Assembly (NCBI GenBank): GCA_963737015.1
Contig: CAVTQZ010000001.1
Location: 2,046,001 to 2,110,000 of the forward strand
Direction: 5' to 3'
Source: CAVTQZ01 sp963737015
GTDB lineage: Bacteria; Actinomycetota; Acidimicrobiia; Acidimicrobiales; UBA8190
Length of the DNA stretch: 64,000 nt
Part shown: piece by piece, positions 43,363-53,031 of the stretch
How the letters are laid out: each line of letters opens with the position of its first letter
How positions within the stretch are numbered: position 1 is the first letter of the stretch
Made by a program: the position numbers and the translations under genes
The notes under the pieces: model-generated
Seen by the model: only the letters and a program-made list of their open reading frames with translations
Databases searched by the model: none
What the model was told of the DNA's origin: nothing

Positions 43363-44106
43363 CTAAATGTACATGCCTCCGTTCACCCCGAGCACCTGAC
43401 CCGTGACGTAAGACGCAGCTTCGGAGGACAAAAAGGAACAAGCGGCGGCGATATCGGCGGGTGTACCGGCCCGACCGGTGGGGACCATGGGTCCGACGAC
43501 GTCGATCCCCGGAAAGTCGCCGGTGCTCTCAGCGTGCCGGGCCATCGGTGTATCCACGAGGCTCGGAGTGATGGTGTTCGCCGTGATGCCTTGCCCTGCG
43601 AGCTCGGACGCGAGGGCCTTCGTGAGCCCTATGACTCCCCCCTTCGAAGCGACATAGTGCGCCATCCTCGGTGCACCCGATTGAGCGCTCGACGAGGCGA
43701 TCGTCACGATGCGTCCCCATTTCGCCTCGAGCATGTCGGGCAATGCAGCCTGCACACAGTTGAAGGTGCCGGTGAGGTTGACGGCCAGGACGCGTTCCCA
43801 TTTCTCCTGGGTGATGTCGAGCACTGGATCGAAGGCTTCGATTCCCGCACTGGTCACCAAGATGAGGGCAGGACCGAGCTCGGCTCGTATTTTGACGAAC
43901 GCGGCATCAACCGATGACCTGTCAGCCACGTCGACCTCGACGGCAATCGCACGAGTCCCTTTAGCTGACAGCTGCCCGGCGGCGTCCTCGGAAGCGGGAC
44001 CATTCAGGTCGAGCACCGCCACGTTGTGTCCGTCGTCGACCAGCTGCCTCGCAACACCCAGTCCGATGCCGGATGCTCCGCCCGTAACCACTGCAACTCG
44101 GCTCAT
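43363..44106 (-). CDS. Short-chain dehydrogenase/reductase (FabG-like)
   Basis: Protein of 247 aa. NAD(P) motif VVTGGASGIGLGVARQL, Asp in AVLDLNG suggesting NAD preference, catalytic Ser in IVTIASSSAQSG and Tyr-x3-Lys in HYVASKGGVIGLTKALA, closing with YVTGQVLGVNGGMYI. Overlaps the P450 stop by the ATGA arrangement, so it probably oxidises or reduces a product of that P450. Confidence 0.9.
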   Translation of the reverse strand: MSRVAVVTGGASGIGLGVARQLVDDGHNVAVLDLNGPASEDAAGQLSAKGTRAIAVEVDVADRSSVDAAFVKIRAELGPALILVTSAGIEAFDPVLDITQEKWERVLAVNLTGTFNCVQAALPDMLEAKWGRIVTIASSSAQSGAPRMAHYVASKGGVIGLTKALASELAGQGITANTITPSLVDTPMARHAESTGDFPGIDVVGPMVPTGRAGTPADIAAACSFLSSEAASYVTGQVLGVNGGMYI

Positions 44107-45389
44107 CTCTGCCCCTCTGTGGCCGTGAACTCGAGGTACAGGTTGCTGAGACCGCGCAACACCCAGGTTGGTTCGTATTTGAAGTGCCGCGCGCCGGGAG
44201 GACCGTGATGGTCCTCCGACAGGCGGATGTCTCGCATGCGGTCGAGTATCCGTTCGAGGCTGATGCGGCCCTCAGCGCGAGCCAACGGTGCCCCCGGACA
44301 CGTGTGGACGCCCCTGCCGAACGCGACGTGAGCCCGCGCGTTCGTCCGGTCGCTCCGGAATTCCGCCGGGCACTCGAACCGCCGGGGGTCACGATTTGCG
44401 GCGCCGTTCAACAACATGACCGGAGTACCCGCCGCGATCTCGACACCGGCCACGGACGTGGCCTTTCGTGTAAGGCGGAAGTCCGCCTTGACCGGGCTTT
44501 CGATGCGCAGGGATTCCTCGATCACTGCGGGAATCCGCTGGTTATCGTCCCGTAGCTCGTCTTGAAGGTCTGGACGCTCGGCCAGGTACTTGAGCGCGAT
44601 CGCCAAAAGTCGCGCGGTGGTCTCCTGACCGGCGGCAAAGAGGAAGGTCGCTGTCCGCACGACCGAGGTCACTTCGGGCGTCGTACCGTCCGGATAAGTG
44701 GCGAGAGCCAGATCGGTTAGTACGTCGCCTCGGGGCTCTCGCCTTCGATCCTCGATGTAGCGCGTGAACCACTCGTCGAGCCAGGAAAGCGCGTTGAGCT
44801 CCGAGGTGCCCGGTTGGCTCTTCCCCAGCTTGCCGGGCGTGGCGCTGAGACCGAATCCCTGCCTGAACCGCTCGTGATCGGATTCGGGCACACCGAGCAG
44901 ATCGGCTACCACGAGCATGGCGAAAGGCTGCGCGTAAGCACTGATGAGCTCGCATCGGCCGTCTTCGATGAACTCGTCGAGAAGGCGGTCAGCCAAACCG
45001 GACATGAACGCCTCGTTCTCCTGGAGCCGCTTCGCTGTGATGAGGCGCATGAGAAGGCCACGTTCACGCGTGTGCCCCGGCGGGTCCATCGTGACTAGGT
45101 GCTCGTTCATTGGTAGGTGCTCTCGATGGCTGTCGATGATTTCGCTCACGTCGTCGCCTTCGAGAGCCACCGGAAACTGAGCGAACGGACCGACCACCGA
45201 GTTGCACGAGGAGAAAGACTTCGTGTCGTGGTAGATCTCATTCGCCTCGTCGTATCCGGTCACCGCCACGACCCCGTGGTGCGCCAGAGGCAGCACCGGC
45301 GACACAGAGCGCAGCTGGTCGAAGTAGGGATAGGGATCTTCGAGAAGGCTCTCGTCGCTGAAGAAGTCGGTCGTCTCCCAGTCGCCCAT
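44103..45389 (-). CDS. Cytochrome P450
   Basis: Protein of 428 aa. I-helix FLFAAGQETTARLLAIALKY, ExxR helix EESLRIESPVKADFRLTRKA, and heme loop FGRGVHTCPGAPLARAE with Cys364. ATG 45389 has GGAG 8-11 bases upstream; the longer open frame has no support. Divergent from a TetR gene across a 112-bp region containing CTGAGCG/CGCTCAG. With the SDR it forms a two-gene oxidation operon, probably for a lipid, steroid or terpenoid. Confidence 0.93.
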   Translation of the reverse strand: MGDWETTDFFSDESLLEDPYPYFDQLRSVSPVLPLAHHGVVAVTGYDEANEIYHDTKSFSSCNSVVGPFAQFPVALEGDDVSEIIDSHREHLPMNEHLVTMDPPGHTRERGLLMRLITAKRLQENEAFMSGLADRLLDEFIEDGRCELISAYAQPFAMLVVADLLGVPESDHERFRQGFGLSATPGKLGKSQPGTSELNALSWLDEWFTRYIEDRRREPRGDVLTDLALATYPDGTTPEVTSVVRTATFLFAAGQETTARLLAIALKYLAERPDLQDELRDDNQRIPAVIEESLRIESPVKADFRLTRKATSVAGVEIAAGTPVMLLNGAANRDPRRFECPAEFRSDRTNARAHVAFGRGVHTCPGAPLARAEGRISLERILDRMRDIRLSEDHHGPPGARHFKYEPTWVLRGLSNLYLEFTATEGQR

Positions 45390-45447
45390 TTCGGTTCTCC
45401 TTCCGCCGAGACGGCAATCCGGGAGGGGCGCCACACCCCCCCACTTC

Positions 45448-45463
45448 CTGAGCGGACGCTCAG
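45448..45463. promoter_or_regulatory. Inverted repeat CTGAGCG-GA-CGCTCAG, candidate TetR operator
   Basis: Perfect 7-bp arms with a 2-bp spacer between the divergent P450 and TetR genes. A further CGCTCAG half-site lies at 45492-45498, close to the TetR start. Typical size for a TetR dimer site. Confidence 0.55.
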
Positions 45464-45501
45464 CACGATTTTTGGCGAGTGCTTAGCATCTCGCTCAGAT
45501 T

Positions 45502-46107
45502 GTGGCAACTTGTGGCGTGGTGACTACCCCCAACCGACGAATCGGCTCGACCGGTTCCAAGACCCGCACACGCCTGATCGACGCCGCTGAGCAGCTGATT
45601 CTGGAACAAGGGTACGCAGCTGTGACCTCCCGCAGGGTGGCTGCGAAGGCGGGGCTCAAGCCGCAGCTCGTCCACTACTACTTTCGGACCATGGACGACC
45701 TCTTCCTCGAGGTATTCCGGCGCCGCGCGGATGAGAACATCGCCCGCTTCGACGACGCCATGGCTTCGGGTGCCTCACTGAACACTCTGTGGCAGCTGAG
45801 CGCAGATCCTCGTGGCGCTGCCTTCACAATCGAGTTCGTCGCCCTCGCCAACCATCGAAAGACCATCCGAGCCGAGATCGCCCAGTATGCCGAGCGTTAC
45901 AGGGCGGCGATGCTCGAAGGCCTCTCCGCCGCCCTCAGCGCCCGAGGGGTGGATCCGAAGGAGCTTCCGCCCGTCGTCGCACTTCTTGTGATGACCGGGC
46001 TCTCACAGGTCATGGCGATCGAGCAGATGCTCGGGGTCAGCGCCGGTCACGATGCGACTGTCTCGTTCGTAGAGAAGACAATCGCTCGGCTCGAGCCACT
46101 GCACTGA
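45502..46107 (+). CDS. TetR/AcrR-family regulator of the P450-SDR operon
   Basis: Protein of 201 aa, GTG start at 45502. Helix-turn-helix: SKTRTRLIDAAEQLILEQGY, AAVTSRRVAAKAGLKPQLVH and YYFRTMDDLFLEVFRRR. The effector domain (AFTIEFVALANHRKTIRAEI) resembles regulators of lipid or steroid catabolism. Divergent to the P450 gene with an inverted repeat between them. Confidence 0.88.
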   Translation: MATCGVVTTPNRRIGSTGSKTRTRLIDAAEQLILEQGYAAVTSRRVAAKAGLKPQLVHYYFRTMDDLFLEVFRRRADENIARFDDAMASGASLNTLWQLSADPRGAAFTIEFVALANHRKTIRAEIAQYAERYRAAMLEGLSAALSARGVDPKELPPVVALLVMTGLSQVMAIEQMLGVSAGHDATVSFVEKTIARLEPLH

Positions 46108-46143
46108 GAAGGAACCAACTCGCCTCGAAAAACGCTTCGCTTC

Positions 46144-47052
46144 TCAGAGTTGCGATATCACCTGGTCGCCGTAGCGATGAAACGCATCGACGGCACTCTC
46201 CACCGAATCGCCGGGGATGCCGACTGAGCTCCACGTGACACCGGCCTTGGCCAGCGCATGGAGGGCCTCCAGCTCGGCGCCCGCGTTGAACTCGTCGTCA
46301 GCCGGACCCGGTTGGCCTGTCGAGAAGGTCACGTCGATGGTATCGGGATCGCGTCCTTCCGCCTCTGCGTAACGGCGCAGATCTCCGAGCAACGGAGCGA
46401 GATCCTCGACCGTCTCGAGCGGATTCGTGCGCGCCGTGCGTGCGAGCTGCGAGGAGGCTCGAAAAGGATTCCACCCGTCGCCGTAACGAGCCACCCGGCG
46501 GCGGGCGCGGTCGCTGTTCCCCCCTATCCAGATCGGCACGTGACGCGGCTTTGGGTTAGCTGTGACGCCGCTCGCCGTGAATCCCCTGCCCTCGAAGGCG
46601 TACTCGTCGCTGGACCACACGCCTTGCAGGACCCTGAGCGACTCGTCGAAGAGATCGTTTCGGTGGTCGAAGTCGACTCCGAGGGCTCGGTATTCACTTC
46701 GCAGGTAGCCCGTGGCGACGGAAAGTATGAAGCGTCCCGCGCTCAATGAATCGATCGTCGCCGCGGCCTTCGCGACGAGGAACGGGTTGCGATAGGGCAG
46801 GACGACGATATTCGGAATCAGGTTCAGACGTTCTGTCACGCCCGCAACGAACGAAAGCGCGGCGAACGGGTCGAGTGCGTCGTGCCCACCCGCCATGAGC
46901 CATTTGTGGGAGGGAGCGGGATGGTCGGTGAATGCCATTCCACTGAACCCCGCATCTTCGGCAGCCCGTGCGAACCGCTTCAGAGCGGTGCCGGTGAAGA
47001 GCTCGGGGTTAGACGGATGAGTGACAAGTGGATAGGTCGTCCAGAACTTCAC
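46144..47052 (-). CDS. Luciferase-like monooxygenase, F420-dependent type
   Basis: About 302 aa TIM-barrel. Family marks: AAEDAGFSGMAFTDHPAPSH, SLSAGRFILSVATGYLRSEY, RNDLFDESLRVLQGVWSSDE and NPKPRHVPIWIGGNSDRARR, as in the TIGR03619 F420-dependent subgroup. GTG 47052 has GGAGAG about 9 bases upstream; TTG 47070 is an alternative. Convergent with the TetR gene. Confidence 0.88.
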   Translation of the reverse strand: MKFWTTYPLVTHPSNPELFTGTALKRFARAAEDAGFSGMAFTDHPAPSHKWLMAGGHDALDPFAALSFVAGVTERLNLIPNIVVLPYRNPFLVAKAAATIDSLSAGRFILSVATGYLRSEYRALGVDFDHRNDLFDESLRVLQGVWSSDEYAFEGRGFTASGVTANPKPRHVPIWIGGNSDRARRRVARYGDGWNPFRASSQLARTARTNPLETVEDLAPLLGDLRRYAEAEGRDPDTIDVTFSTGQPGPADDEFNAGAELEALHALAKAGVTWSSVGIPGDSVESAVDAFHRYGDQVISQL

Positions 47053-47100
47053 GACTGCGTTGCTCTCCAAGCCTCTACGGACGTCGCAGAATCGTACCTT

Positions 47101-47373
47101 TCATCCGAGGTCGTCTCGCTGTTGCACTCGGTACTGACCCTCAGGCGTCGACCGCAGATCCTCTCGGATGGTCGTTCGCCTGCGGGAGCCGCCGGCCACG
47201 ACCACCAATCCCAGAACGAACAGGACGATGCCCGCGATCAGCAGTATCAATCCAGCAGTGTTCACGTTGAATCCGTGTGAGTTCGAGACGGTCACTGCGT
47301 ATTTGAGTATGCCCCCGACCACGGCGATCACCGCCCCACCGCCGATGAGTCCGGTGCCTGCTGCTCTGTCCAT
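47101..47373 (-). CDS. Small two-TM protein, DUF6458-like
   Basis: Protein of 90 aa; AGGAGGGG lies 9 bases before ATG 47373. Two hydrophobic segments (GLIGGGAVIAVVGGILKYAV and TAGLILLIAGIVLFVLGLVV) and a basic, Arg-rich tail after them match the actinobacterial DUF6458 family. Function unknown. Divergent from the ABC operon. Confidence 0.75.
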   Translation of the reverse strand: MDRAAGTGLIGGGAVIAVVGGILKYAVTVSNSHGFNVNTAGLILLIAGIVLFVLGLVVVAGGSRRRTTIREDLRSTPEGQYRVQQRDDLG

Positions 47374-47476
47374 AACTCGGCTCCCCTCCTGACGAGGATC
47401 TTTGGCTTGCCGAGGCCCGCGCCCCGGTCGTTTTAGTTGTCCAGACACTCTGAGTGCCCTGAAATAACCTGCCCAG

Positions 47477-48373
47477 GTGAACGACTCACTCAAACTCGAA
47501 GGTCTTCGGAGGAAGTTCGGAACCCTCACCGCCCTCGACGATTTGTCGTTCAGTGTCCCTGCCGGAGAAGTCGTCGGGTTCCTGGGGCCAAACGGAGCCG
47601 GAAAGACGACGACGATGCGCGCCATCTTCGGTCTCACCGACCTCGATGCCGGATCCGTGCTCTGGCGTGGCCATCCCGTTGAGCAAAACGAACGGCGTCG
47701 ATTCGGCTACATGCCCGAAGAGCGAGGTCTGTACCCGGGGATGCTCGTGGGTGACCAGCTCGAGTACTTGGGACGACTGCACGGGCTCAGCACGACCGCC
47801 GCCGTGGCGGCGACCGATGATTGGCTGGAGAAGCTGGATATCGCAGAGCGCAGGTTCTCCAAAGTAGAGGCGCTTTCGCATGGAAACCAGCAACGCGTTC
47901 AGCTGGCGGCAGCTCTCCTGCACGATCCTGAACTGTTGGTGCTGGATGAGCCGTTGTCGGGACTCGACCCCAGCGGCATCGACGCCATCGGCAAAGTACT
48001 GGTGGACCAAGCTCGGGCAGGATCCTGTGTTCTCTTCAGCAGCCATCAACTCGATCAGGTCGAGGAGCTCTGCGAACGGGTGGTAATCATCGACCACGGG
48101 CGGCTGCTGGTCTCCGGCACTGTTGACGACTTGGCAAGCGCGGGCGAACGGAGGCTGGTCGTTCGAATCGAGGGACACCGATCGGGTGACTGGGCCGGTC
48201 AGCTACCAGGCGTCACGGTGTCCGAGGTGAGCGCAGGCGCCGTGCGTCTCGCACTCGATGCTTCAGTCGACAGCGACGACGTCCTTCGCGCGGCGATGTC
48301 CGTCGGCCGCGTGACCCAGTTCTCGTTCGAGCGCCGTCGGCTGTCCGAGGTGTTCCGGGAGGCCCTCGCGTGA
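47477..48373 (+). CDS. ABC transporter ATP-binding protein (NatA-like)
   Basis: Protein of 298 aa. Walker A GPNGAGKTT, signature ALSHGNQQRVQ, Walker B LLVLDEP, H-loop LFSSHQLDQV; C-terminal accessory domain of about 80 residues. Its coupling GTG/stop overlap with the permease and the NatB-like permease topology suggest a sodium- or drug-extruding ABC-2 exporter. Confidence 0.93.
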   Translation: MNDSLKLEGLRRKFGTLTALDDLSFSVPAGEVVGFLGPNGAGKTTTMRAIFGLTDLDAGSVLWRGHPVEQNERRRFGYMPEERGLYPGMLVGDQLEYLGRLHGLSTTAAVAATDDWLEKLDIAERRFSKVEALSHGNQQRVQLAAALLHDPELLVLDEPLSGLDPSGIDAIGKVLVDQARAGSCVLFSSHQLDQVEELCERVVIIDHGRLLVSGTVDDLASAGERRLVVRIEGHRSGDWAGQLPGVTVSEVSAGAVRLALDASVDSDDVLRAAMSVGRVTQFSFERRRLSEVFREALA

Positions 48374-49746
48374 AGTACTTCTTCATCCCCCTGATCGCAG
48401 TCGTGTTCATCACACTGCGCGTTTGGATGTTCAGGGCGCGCAGAAAGCGCCGCATTCACGAAACGACGGCGCAGGACGACGTACGTGACCAAACGCCACC
48501 CCCCGAACAAAAACCCCGGCGTCCTCTGAACGGCGCAATCGCACGATCAACGGAGGGAGCTCTCGGGGAAATCGGAATGGTGGCCATGCGCGAGATAAAA
48601 GAGCGCGTCCGGGGGCGGCTCTTTCGCGTGGGAACCCTTTTCGTGCTCCTCGTCGTTGCGGCTGCGATCGTCATCCCGTCACTGCACAAGAAATCCGGAC
48701 CCACTACCCAGACCGTCGGAATCGTCGGGAGCTTTTCCCCTTCGACAAGACAACTAGTGAGATCAGCGGGCTCGAGGAACCAAGATCGAGTGAGGATCGT
48801 CCAAGAGCCGTCACTCGTTGCCACAAAGGGAGATTTGCACACAGGAAAGATCGACATGGCCATCGTCGACAGCAGCGAGGTCCTGCTGAACCAGCCCGCA
48901 AGCTCAAGCAGCTCCTCGGCCGATCCGAGCCTGGTCCAAGACATCGCCCAGTACCTGGGCGTCCTGAAAGCCTACGAAACTGCCGGGCTCACCCCGGCAC
49001 AGGCATCCGAAGTCGACCGGGCGAAAGCGGCTCCTGTCGAGACATTGCAGCCGGGCTCGAAAGGGACGACGAAGGAAACCTCGGTGATCGGACTAGTGCT
49101 CTTGTTCGTCATGCTCAACCAGTACAACACGTGGATCCTCATCGGCGTCATGCAAGAGAAGTCGAGCCGAGTGGTGGAGGTACTTCTGGCGACCCTACGA
49201 CCCATGCAGCTCCTTGGAGGCAAGGTTCTCGGGATCGGTTTGGTCGCGCTCGGACAGGCCACCCTCATCGTAGGCTTCGCTCTCATACTTGCCGAAGGGG
49301 TCGGCTCCGACGTCTTGCACGGCACTGCTCCCCTGGTGCTCGTGTCCGAACTGCTCTGGTTGATCCTGGGATATGCGTTCTACTGCTGGGTCTACGCCGC
49401 GGCGGGATCGACGGCTGAGCGGCAAGACCAGGTTCAGACGCTCGCTCTCCCTTTGAGTATCCCCATACTCGTCGGATACATCTATGCGATCACGGTGGCA
49501 AGCTCTGGAAACTCGTCGTTGTTCTTCAAAGTTCTTGCGTACCTGCCGCCAACCGCCCCCTTCTGCATGCCGGTCCTGGTGGGTCTTCACCAGGCGGCGT
49601 GGTGGCAATTCCTCGGTTCAGTGCTTATATCGATAGCCGCAACAGCCGGGATGGCCGTCTTTGCTGCGCGCGTGTACCGACGAGCGGTGCTCAGGACGGG
49701 CGCCCGGGTCCACCTACGGGAGCTCTTGGCACAGAGAGCCCATTAA
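48370..49746 (+). CDS. ABC-2 type permease (NatB-like)
   Basis: Protein of 458 aa. The GTG start overlaps the ATPase stop. One N-terminal membrane helix (FFIPLIAVVFITLRVWMF), a charged linker, a second helix near residue 95, a large extracytoplasmic domain and then five or six helices (VIGLVLLFVMLNQYNTWILI, LLGGKVLGIGLVALGQATLI, and others). Segment VMQEKSSRVVEVLLATLRPM is the conserved cytoplasmic coupling region of NatB/ABC2_membrane_3. The extra first helix with a poly-basic stretch is unusual. Confidence 0.88.
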   Translation: MKYFFIPLIAVVFITLRVWMFRARRKRRIHETTAQDDVRDQTPPPEQKPRRPLNGAIARSTEGALGEIGMVAMREIKERVRGRLFRVGTLFVLLVVAAAIVIPSLHKKSGPTTQTVGIVGSFSPSTRQLVRSAGSRNQDRVRIVQEPSLVATKGDLHTGKIDMAIVDSSEVLLNQPASSSSSSADPSLVQDIAQYLGVLKAYETAGLTPAQASEVDRAKAAPVETLQPGSKGTTKETSVIGLVLLFVMLNQYNTWILIGVMQEKSSRVVEVLLATLRPMQLLGGKVLGIGLVALGQATLIVGFALILAEGVGSDVLHGTAPLVLVSELLWLILGYAFYCWVYAAAGSTAERQDQVQTLALPLSIPILVGYIYAITVASSGNSSLFFKVLAYLPPTAPFCMPVLVGLHQAAWWQFLGSVLISIAATAGMAVFAARVYRRAVLRTGARVHLRELLAQRAH

Positions 49747-49756
49747 GAAGCGATCG

Positions 49757-50047
49757 ATGATGAGAGAGCGACCGCATTCGGATGACCTCGAGAAGGAGTT
49801 GGCACGTAACGTGAGAGTTCCCACGGAGCCCGGCGACGCCCTCGGCTTCGACTTCCACATGTGGCACGCGAGCTTCGGAGGCCGGAATCGTCTCGCGTGG
49901 GCCATCGCATACCAACGTTCACCCGAGAACCAGCGCGAACGGGCGCTCACGCTCGACTCTCTCGAGGACGCCTTTGAGCAAGGCTGCCGCGGATTCCGCC
50001 GTGACCGCTATCCGGTATGGCGGGATTGGCTCGAAGACGGTTGGTGA
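49757..50047 (+). pseudogene. C-terminal fragment of a phytanoyl-CoA dioxygenase-like protein
   Basis: About 96 residues. RERPHSDDLEKELARNVRVP, GDALGFDFHMWHASFGGRN and RLAWAIAYQRSP correspond to the last strands of Fe(II)/2-oxoglutarate dioxygenases of the PhyH family, with the distal iron His and the 2OG-binding Arg. The N-terminal two thirds, including the HxD pair, are missing, and the 5' flank is the ABC permease. Probably a remnant. Confidence 0.6.
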
Positions 50048-50520
50048 GCCGTGAACGGGAGAACCTGCGGTTCATCGACCTGCACTCGGTCGAAGTCGAC
50101 GCGAGCCTCGCCGTCACCTGGCGAGCTCTGGGGGACCTCATTACCAGCTTTGGATCCAATCCGGCATGGCGCCTCGGAGCTGCCCTACTCGGCTGCAGAG
50201 AGCGTGAATCCCTGGGTGCTGCGGATCACGTCGGTTCGACGATCCCCGGCTTCCGGGTTATCAGGTCCGAGGAGTCCTCAGTGCTCGAGCTGGAGGGAAG
50301 CCACCGGTTTTCGGAGTTCACACTCACGTTCCGACTCGATTCGTTGGAATCGAATGGATCCATCATCGCTGCCGAATCGCGAGCATCGTTTCCGGGACTG
50401 CACGGCGCCGCCTATCGAGCATTGGTCGTCGGAAGCCATGGCCATCGGGTGGCAGTAGGCCGACTCCTTATGTCGGTGAAGGACATGGCCGAAAGTCGGG
50501 ACGTGGACAAGCCAACATGA
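50044..50520 (+). CDS. SRPBCC-like (polyketide cyclase-type) protein
   Basis: About 158 aa from GTG 50044, which overlaps the preceding stop. A first strand with SVEVDASLAVTWRALGDLIT, a central STIPGFRVIRSEESSVLELE and the final amphipathic helix suggest a helix-grip ligand-binding fold, though similarity is weak. Function unknown. Confidence 0.55.
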   Translation: MSRERENLRFIDLHSVEVDASLAVTWRALGDLITSFGSNPAWRLGAALLGCRERESLGAADHVGSTIPGFRVIRSEESSVLELEGSHRFSEFTLTFRLDSLESNGSIIAAESRASFPGLHGAAYRALVVGSHGHRVAVGRLLMSVKDMAESRDVDKPT

Positions 50521-50550
50521 AGCATCGGGCTCGGGTTAACTAGCGGCGCC

Positions 50551-53031
50551 TTGGAGCATTTCGGGCCCCGCATCGGAGCTTTTTCGGGCGCTCTTCGGAG
50601 CAATCTGTCCGGAGTCGCTCGAAAGACCGGGCATCACAAGCATCTGCTGTCTCTCTTTGCCTTCGCCGTGGTAATCGGCTGCGTCTACTTGCCAGTTCTC
50701 ACCGGGTCTCGTTCGCTCGTGACGAATGGTCCGCTACCACGAGGTCCTTTGTTCGTCGGTGACTCCTTAGCAGGCGGGCCTATCACGCTGCCGCTCGAGT
50801 TGCTCGCATCTCATGCGTGGTTGCATCTTCAGTATCCGATCATCGATCCATATCAGGGATTCGGTATCTCTCTTCTCGCCAATCAGGGGGTGCCCGTCTA
50901 TCCGCCCCAACTGATCGTCGACTTGCTGTCTCCGCACAACTACTCGATGTGGATCTTGGTAAATCTCGTCGCGATCGCCTTCGGGTCCTACCTCCTGGCG
51001 GCGTCTTTCGGTCAATGCTTCTTCGCGTCCATAGCGGTTGCGGGAGCCGCGAGCCTCGCAGGCGTCGCTCCTCCGAACCTCAACCAGGGGATGCTCAACC
51101 CGTTCGCGCTTCTACCTTTCCTGCTGCTCTCGATACGGTTCGTTCTGGATCCCGGTTCTCGATACCGCCCTCAGGGCTGGCTCGGAGCCATCACCTGCAC
51201 CACTCTCCTTGCGCTGTCCGGTTTCCAGGAGGTCCTGCCGCTCATGACGGTAGTGATCGTCGTTTACACGATCGCAATGGCAGTCCATTTTGAGACGTTC
51301 CGCCGTCGGAGGAGGCTCTTCTTTGCAACGGCGCTCGCGGGTGGGATGGGGCTGATCATCGGATGTGTGGGCTTGCTTCCGTCGCTTGCTGCCATCAGTG
51401 CCGGCTCGGGTGTGAACGGCCCGGGCGCCTATCGACTGCACGCACCTCTGTTCTGGCTCTCCACCCTCACCGTCCCTTCCCTTACAGGCGGAGCGATGGG
51501 CGCTCAGCCACAGGACCTCGGTCAAACGGTCTGGACGCTTGGAAGTCCGGTGCTCCTCGCTGTCCTCGTGCTTGCAGTTGCGCTCAGCCTGCGAAAGGGC
51601 GGCGAGGCGGTCCGGTGGTATGTCTGGCCGAGCGCCTTCTTCGTCTTGTTCGGAATCCTCGGTTATGCCGACGTCCTCCATGTCCTCGGAATCTTCGATG
51701 TCCCCCTCTTCACGTCCATCGTCACCATCCGTTTCTTGCAGTTCGCCTGGTGGATCCCGTGGTGTCTCCTTCTCGGCGTCGTGATCAGTAACGCACGGCT
51801 CCTCAAATGGCCCGAGCTGAGCGGCGCCCTTGCCGTCACGACGGCCTTCGACCTCGTGCTCGTCGCCAGATTCCGCGACGCCCTGGTCGAACGTCACGTG
51901 TCCACCTATCTGAAGGACACCGACGGCGCATTGGTTTTCGCATTGGTCCTGGTTCTCGTGTTCCTGACTGCGGCCTGGACGGTTCGGCTCGTCGGCCCGA
52001 CCGTTGCATCCGGCGCAATGACGGCTGTCATTCTTGGAAGCTGCATATACCTCGTCCCGACGAACTTCTTTCCGGCCTCGGCTGGAACGGCGGTGACCGC
52101 GTTCCGTATGCCTGGCACGAGCTTGCAGACCAGGACTCCGCTCGTTTTCCTCGGTACGGTGCAACAACCGACGCAGTATTTTTCGAGTCAGATCTGGGGC
52201 CCGATCATCCCGGACGCCTACCAAAAGATCACAAAAGCTCTGTTTTCAAAGGCGGAGACCCATGGATACGGTCCTCTCGCCGATGGGATGACATTCGGCT
52301 TCGCTTCGGTCGATCCCCGTCTCATCGCCGTTCTGCGGTCGCTCGGCGTGAACATCTTGCTCACGAGATCAGCCTTGTCGGTTGCCGTTTTCGGGCCGAT
52401 TTCTCGATGTGGCTCACCCTCGTCGGAGGGTGCACCCAAAGTCCTATGTCTCTTGGGGCGTGCGTCGGTAACCGGAGGATCCCGCGCGCGGAGACCTTTC
52501 GCCTACGCGATCGCGGGCGCATCGCCCCTTGTCGTAGACACAGCACGACCCATAGCGGTTCCTTCGAGTCGAACAGCGATCCGAGACCTTCTCCGTCACC
52601 TTTCTCCCCGGTCGTCGGGCCTTCCGCCATACCAGTATCTGACCTCCGCCCGTCGGGACCTCATGCCGTCGACGAAAGTCGAGGGCATGGCTCGTACCGC
52701 GACCACCGAATCGATCGAGCTGTCGTTACGCAGCGAGACCTCAGGACTGGCGGTCTTGCGAGAGGCCTATTCGCCCGGGATGCACGCCAATGTGAACGGA
52801 AGAAGTGTGGCGGCGATGTCCGTGGATGGCGGCCTCTGGACTGCGATCACACTCGAGCGCGGCATGAATCACGTCGAGCTCGACTACGCGACTACTTCGG
52901 ACCTGATCGAATTCGCTGTGGGGCTCGCCGGAATGCTCTCACTGGTCGTTGCCTGGTCGAGCCTTACTCTTACAGCCGTGTGGAAGCGACGCTCGCCTAA
53001 ACCGCTCAACGCGAAAGGTTCGGCTCCCTGA
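50551..53031 (+). CDS. Large multi-pass membrane protein, YfhO/GT-C-like
   Basis: Protein of 826 aa starting at TTG 50551. About twelve membrane helices within residues 30-500, beginning with LFAFAVVIGCVYLPVLTGSR, and a conserved loop DPYQGFGISLLANQGVPVYP like the first extracytoplasmic loop of YfhO-type proteins. Then an extracytoplasmic C-terminal domain, and a final helix near residue 795. YfhO relatives help glycosylate surface polymers or lipoteichoic acid, but no catalytic motif can be assigned here. Convergent overlap of 26 bp with the TetR gene. Confidence 0.7.
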   Translation: MEHFGPRIGAFSGALRSNLSGVARKTGHHKHLLSLFAFAVVIGCVYLPVLTGSRSLVTNGPLPRGPLFVGDSLAGGPITLPLELLASHAWLHLQYPIIDPYQGFGISLLANQGVPVYPPQLIVDLLSPHNYSMWILVNLVAIAFGSYLLAASFGQCFFASIAVAGAASLAGVAPPNLNQGMLNPFALLPFLLLSIRFVLDPGSRYRPQGWLGAITCTTLLALSGFQEVLPLMTVVIVVYTIAMAVHFETFRRRRRLFFATALAGGMGLIIGCVGLLPSLAAISAGSGVNGPGAYRLHAPLFWLSTLTVPSLTGGAMGAQPQDLGQTVWTLGSPVLLAVLVLAVALSLRKGGEAVRWYVWPSAFFVLFGILGYADVLHVLGIFDVPLFTSIVTIRFLQFAWWIPWCLLLGVVISNARLLKWPELSGALAVTTAFDLVLVARFRDALVERHVSTYLKDTDGALVFALVLVLVFLTAAWTVRLVGPTVASGAMTAVILGSCIYLVPTNFFPASAGTAVTAFRMPGTSLQTRTPLVFLGTVQQPTQYFSSQIWGPIIPDAYQKITKALFSKAETHGYGPLADGMTFGFASVDPRLIAVLRSLGVNILLTRSALSVAVFGPISRCGSPSSEGAPKVLCLLGRASVTGGSRARRPFAYAIAGASPLVVDTARPIAVPSSRTAIRDLLRHLSPRSSGLPPYQYLTSARRDLMPSTKVEGMARTATTESIELSLRSETSGLAVLREAYSPGMHANVNGRSVAAMSVDGGLWTAITLERGMNHVELDYATTSDLIEFAVGLAGMLSLVVAWSSLTLTAVWKRRSPKPLNAKGSAP

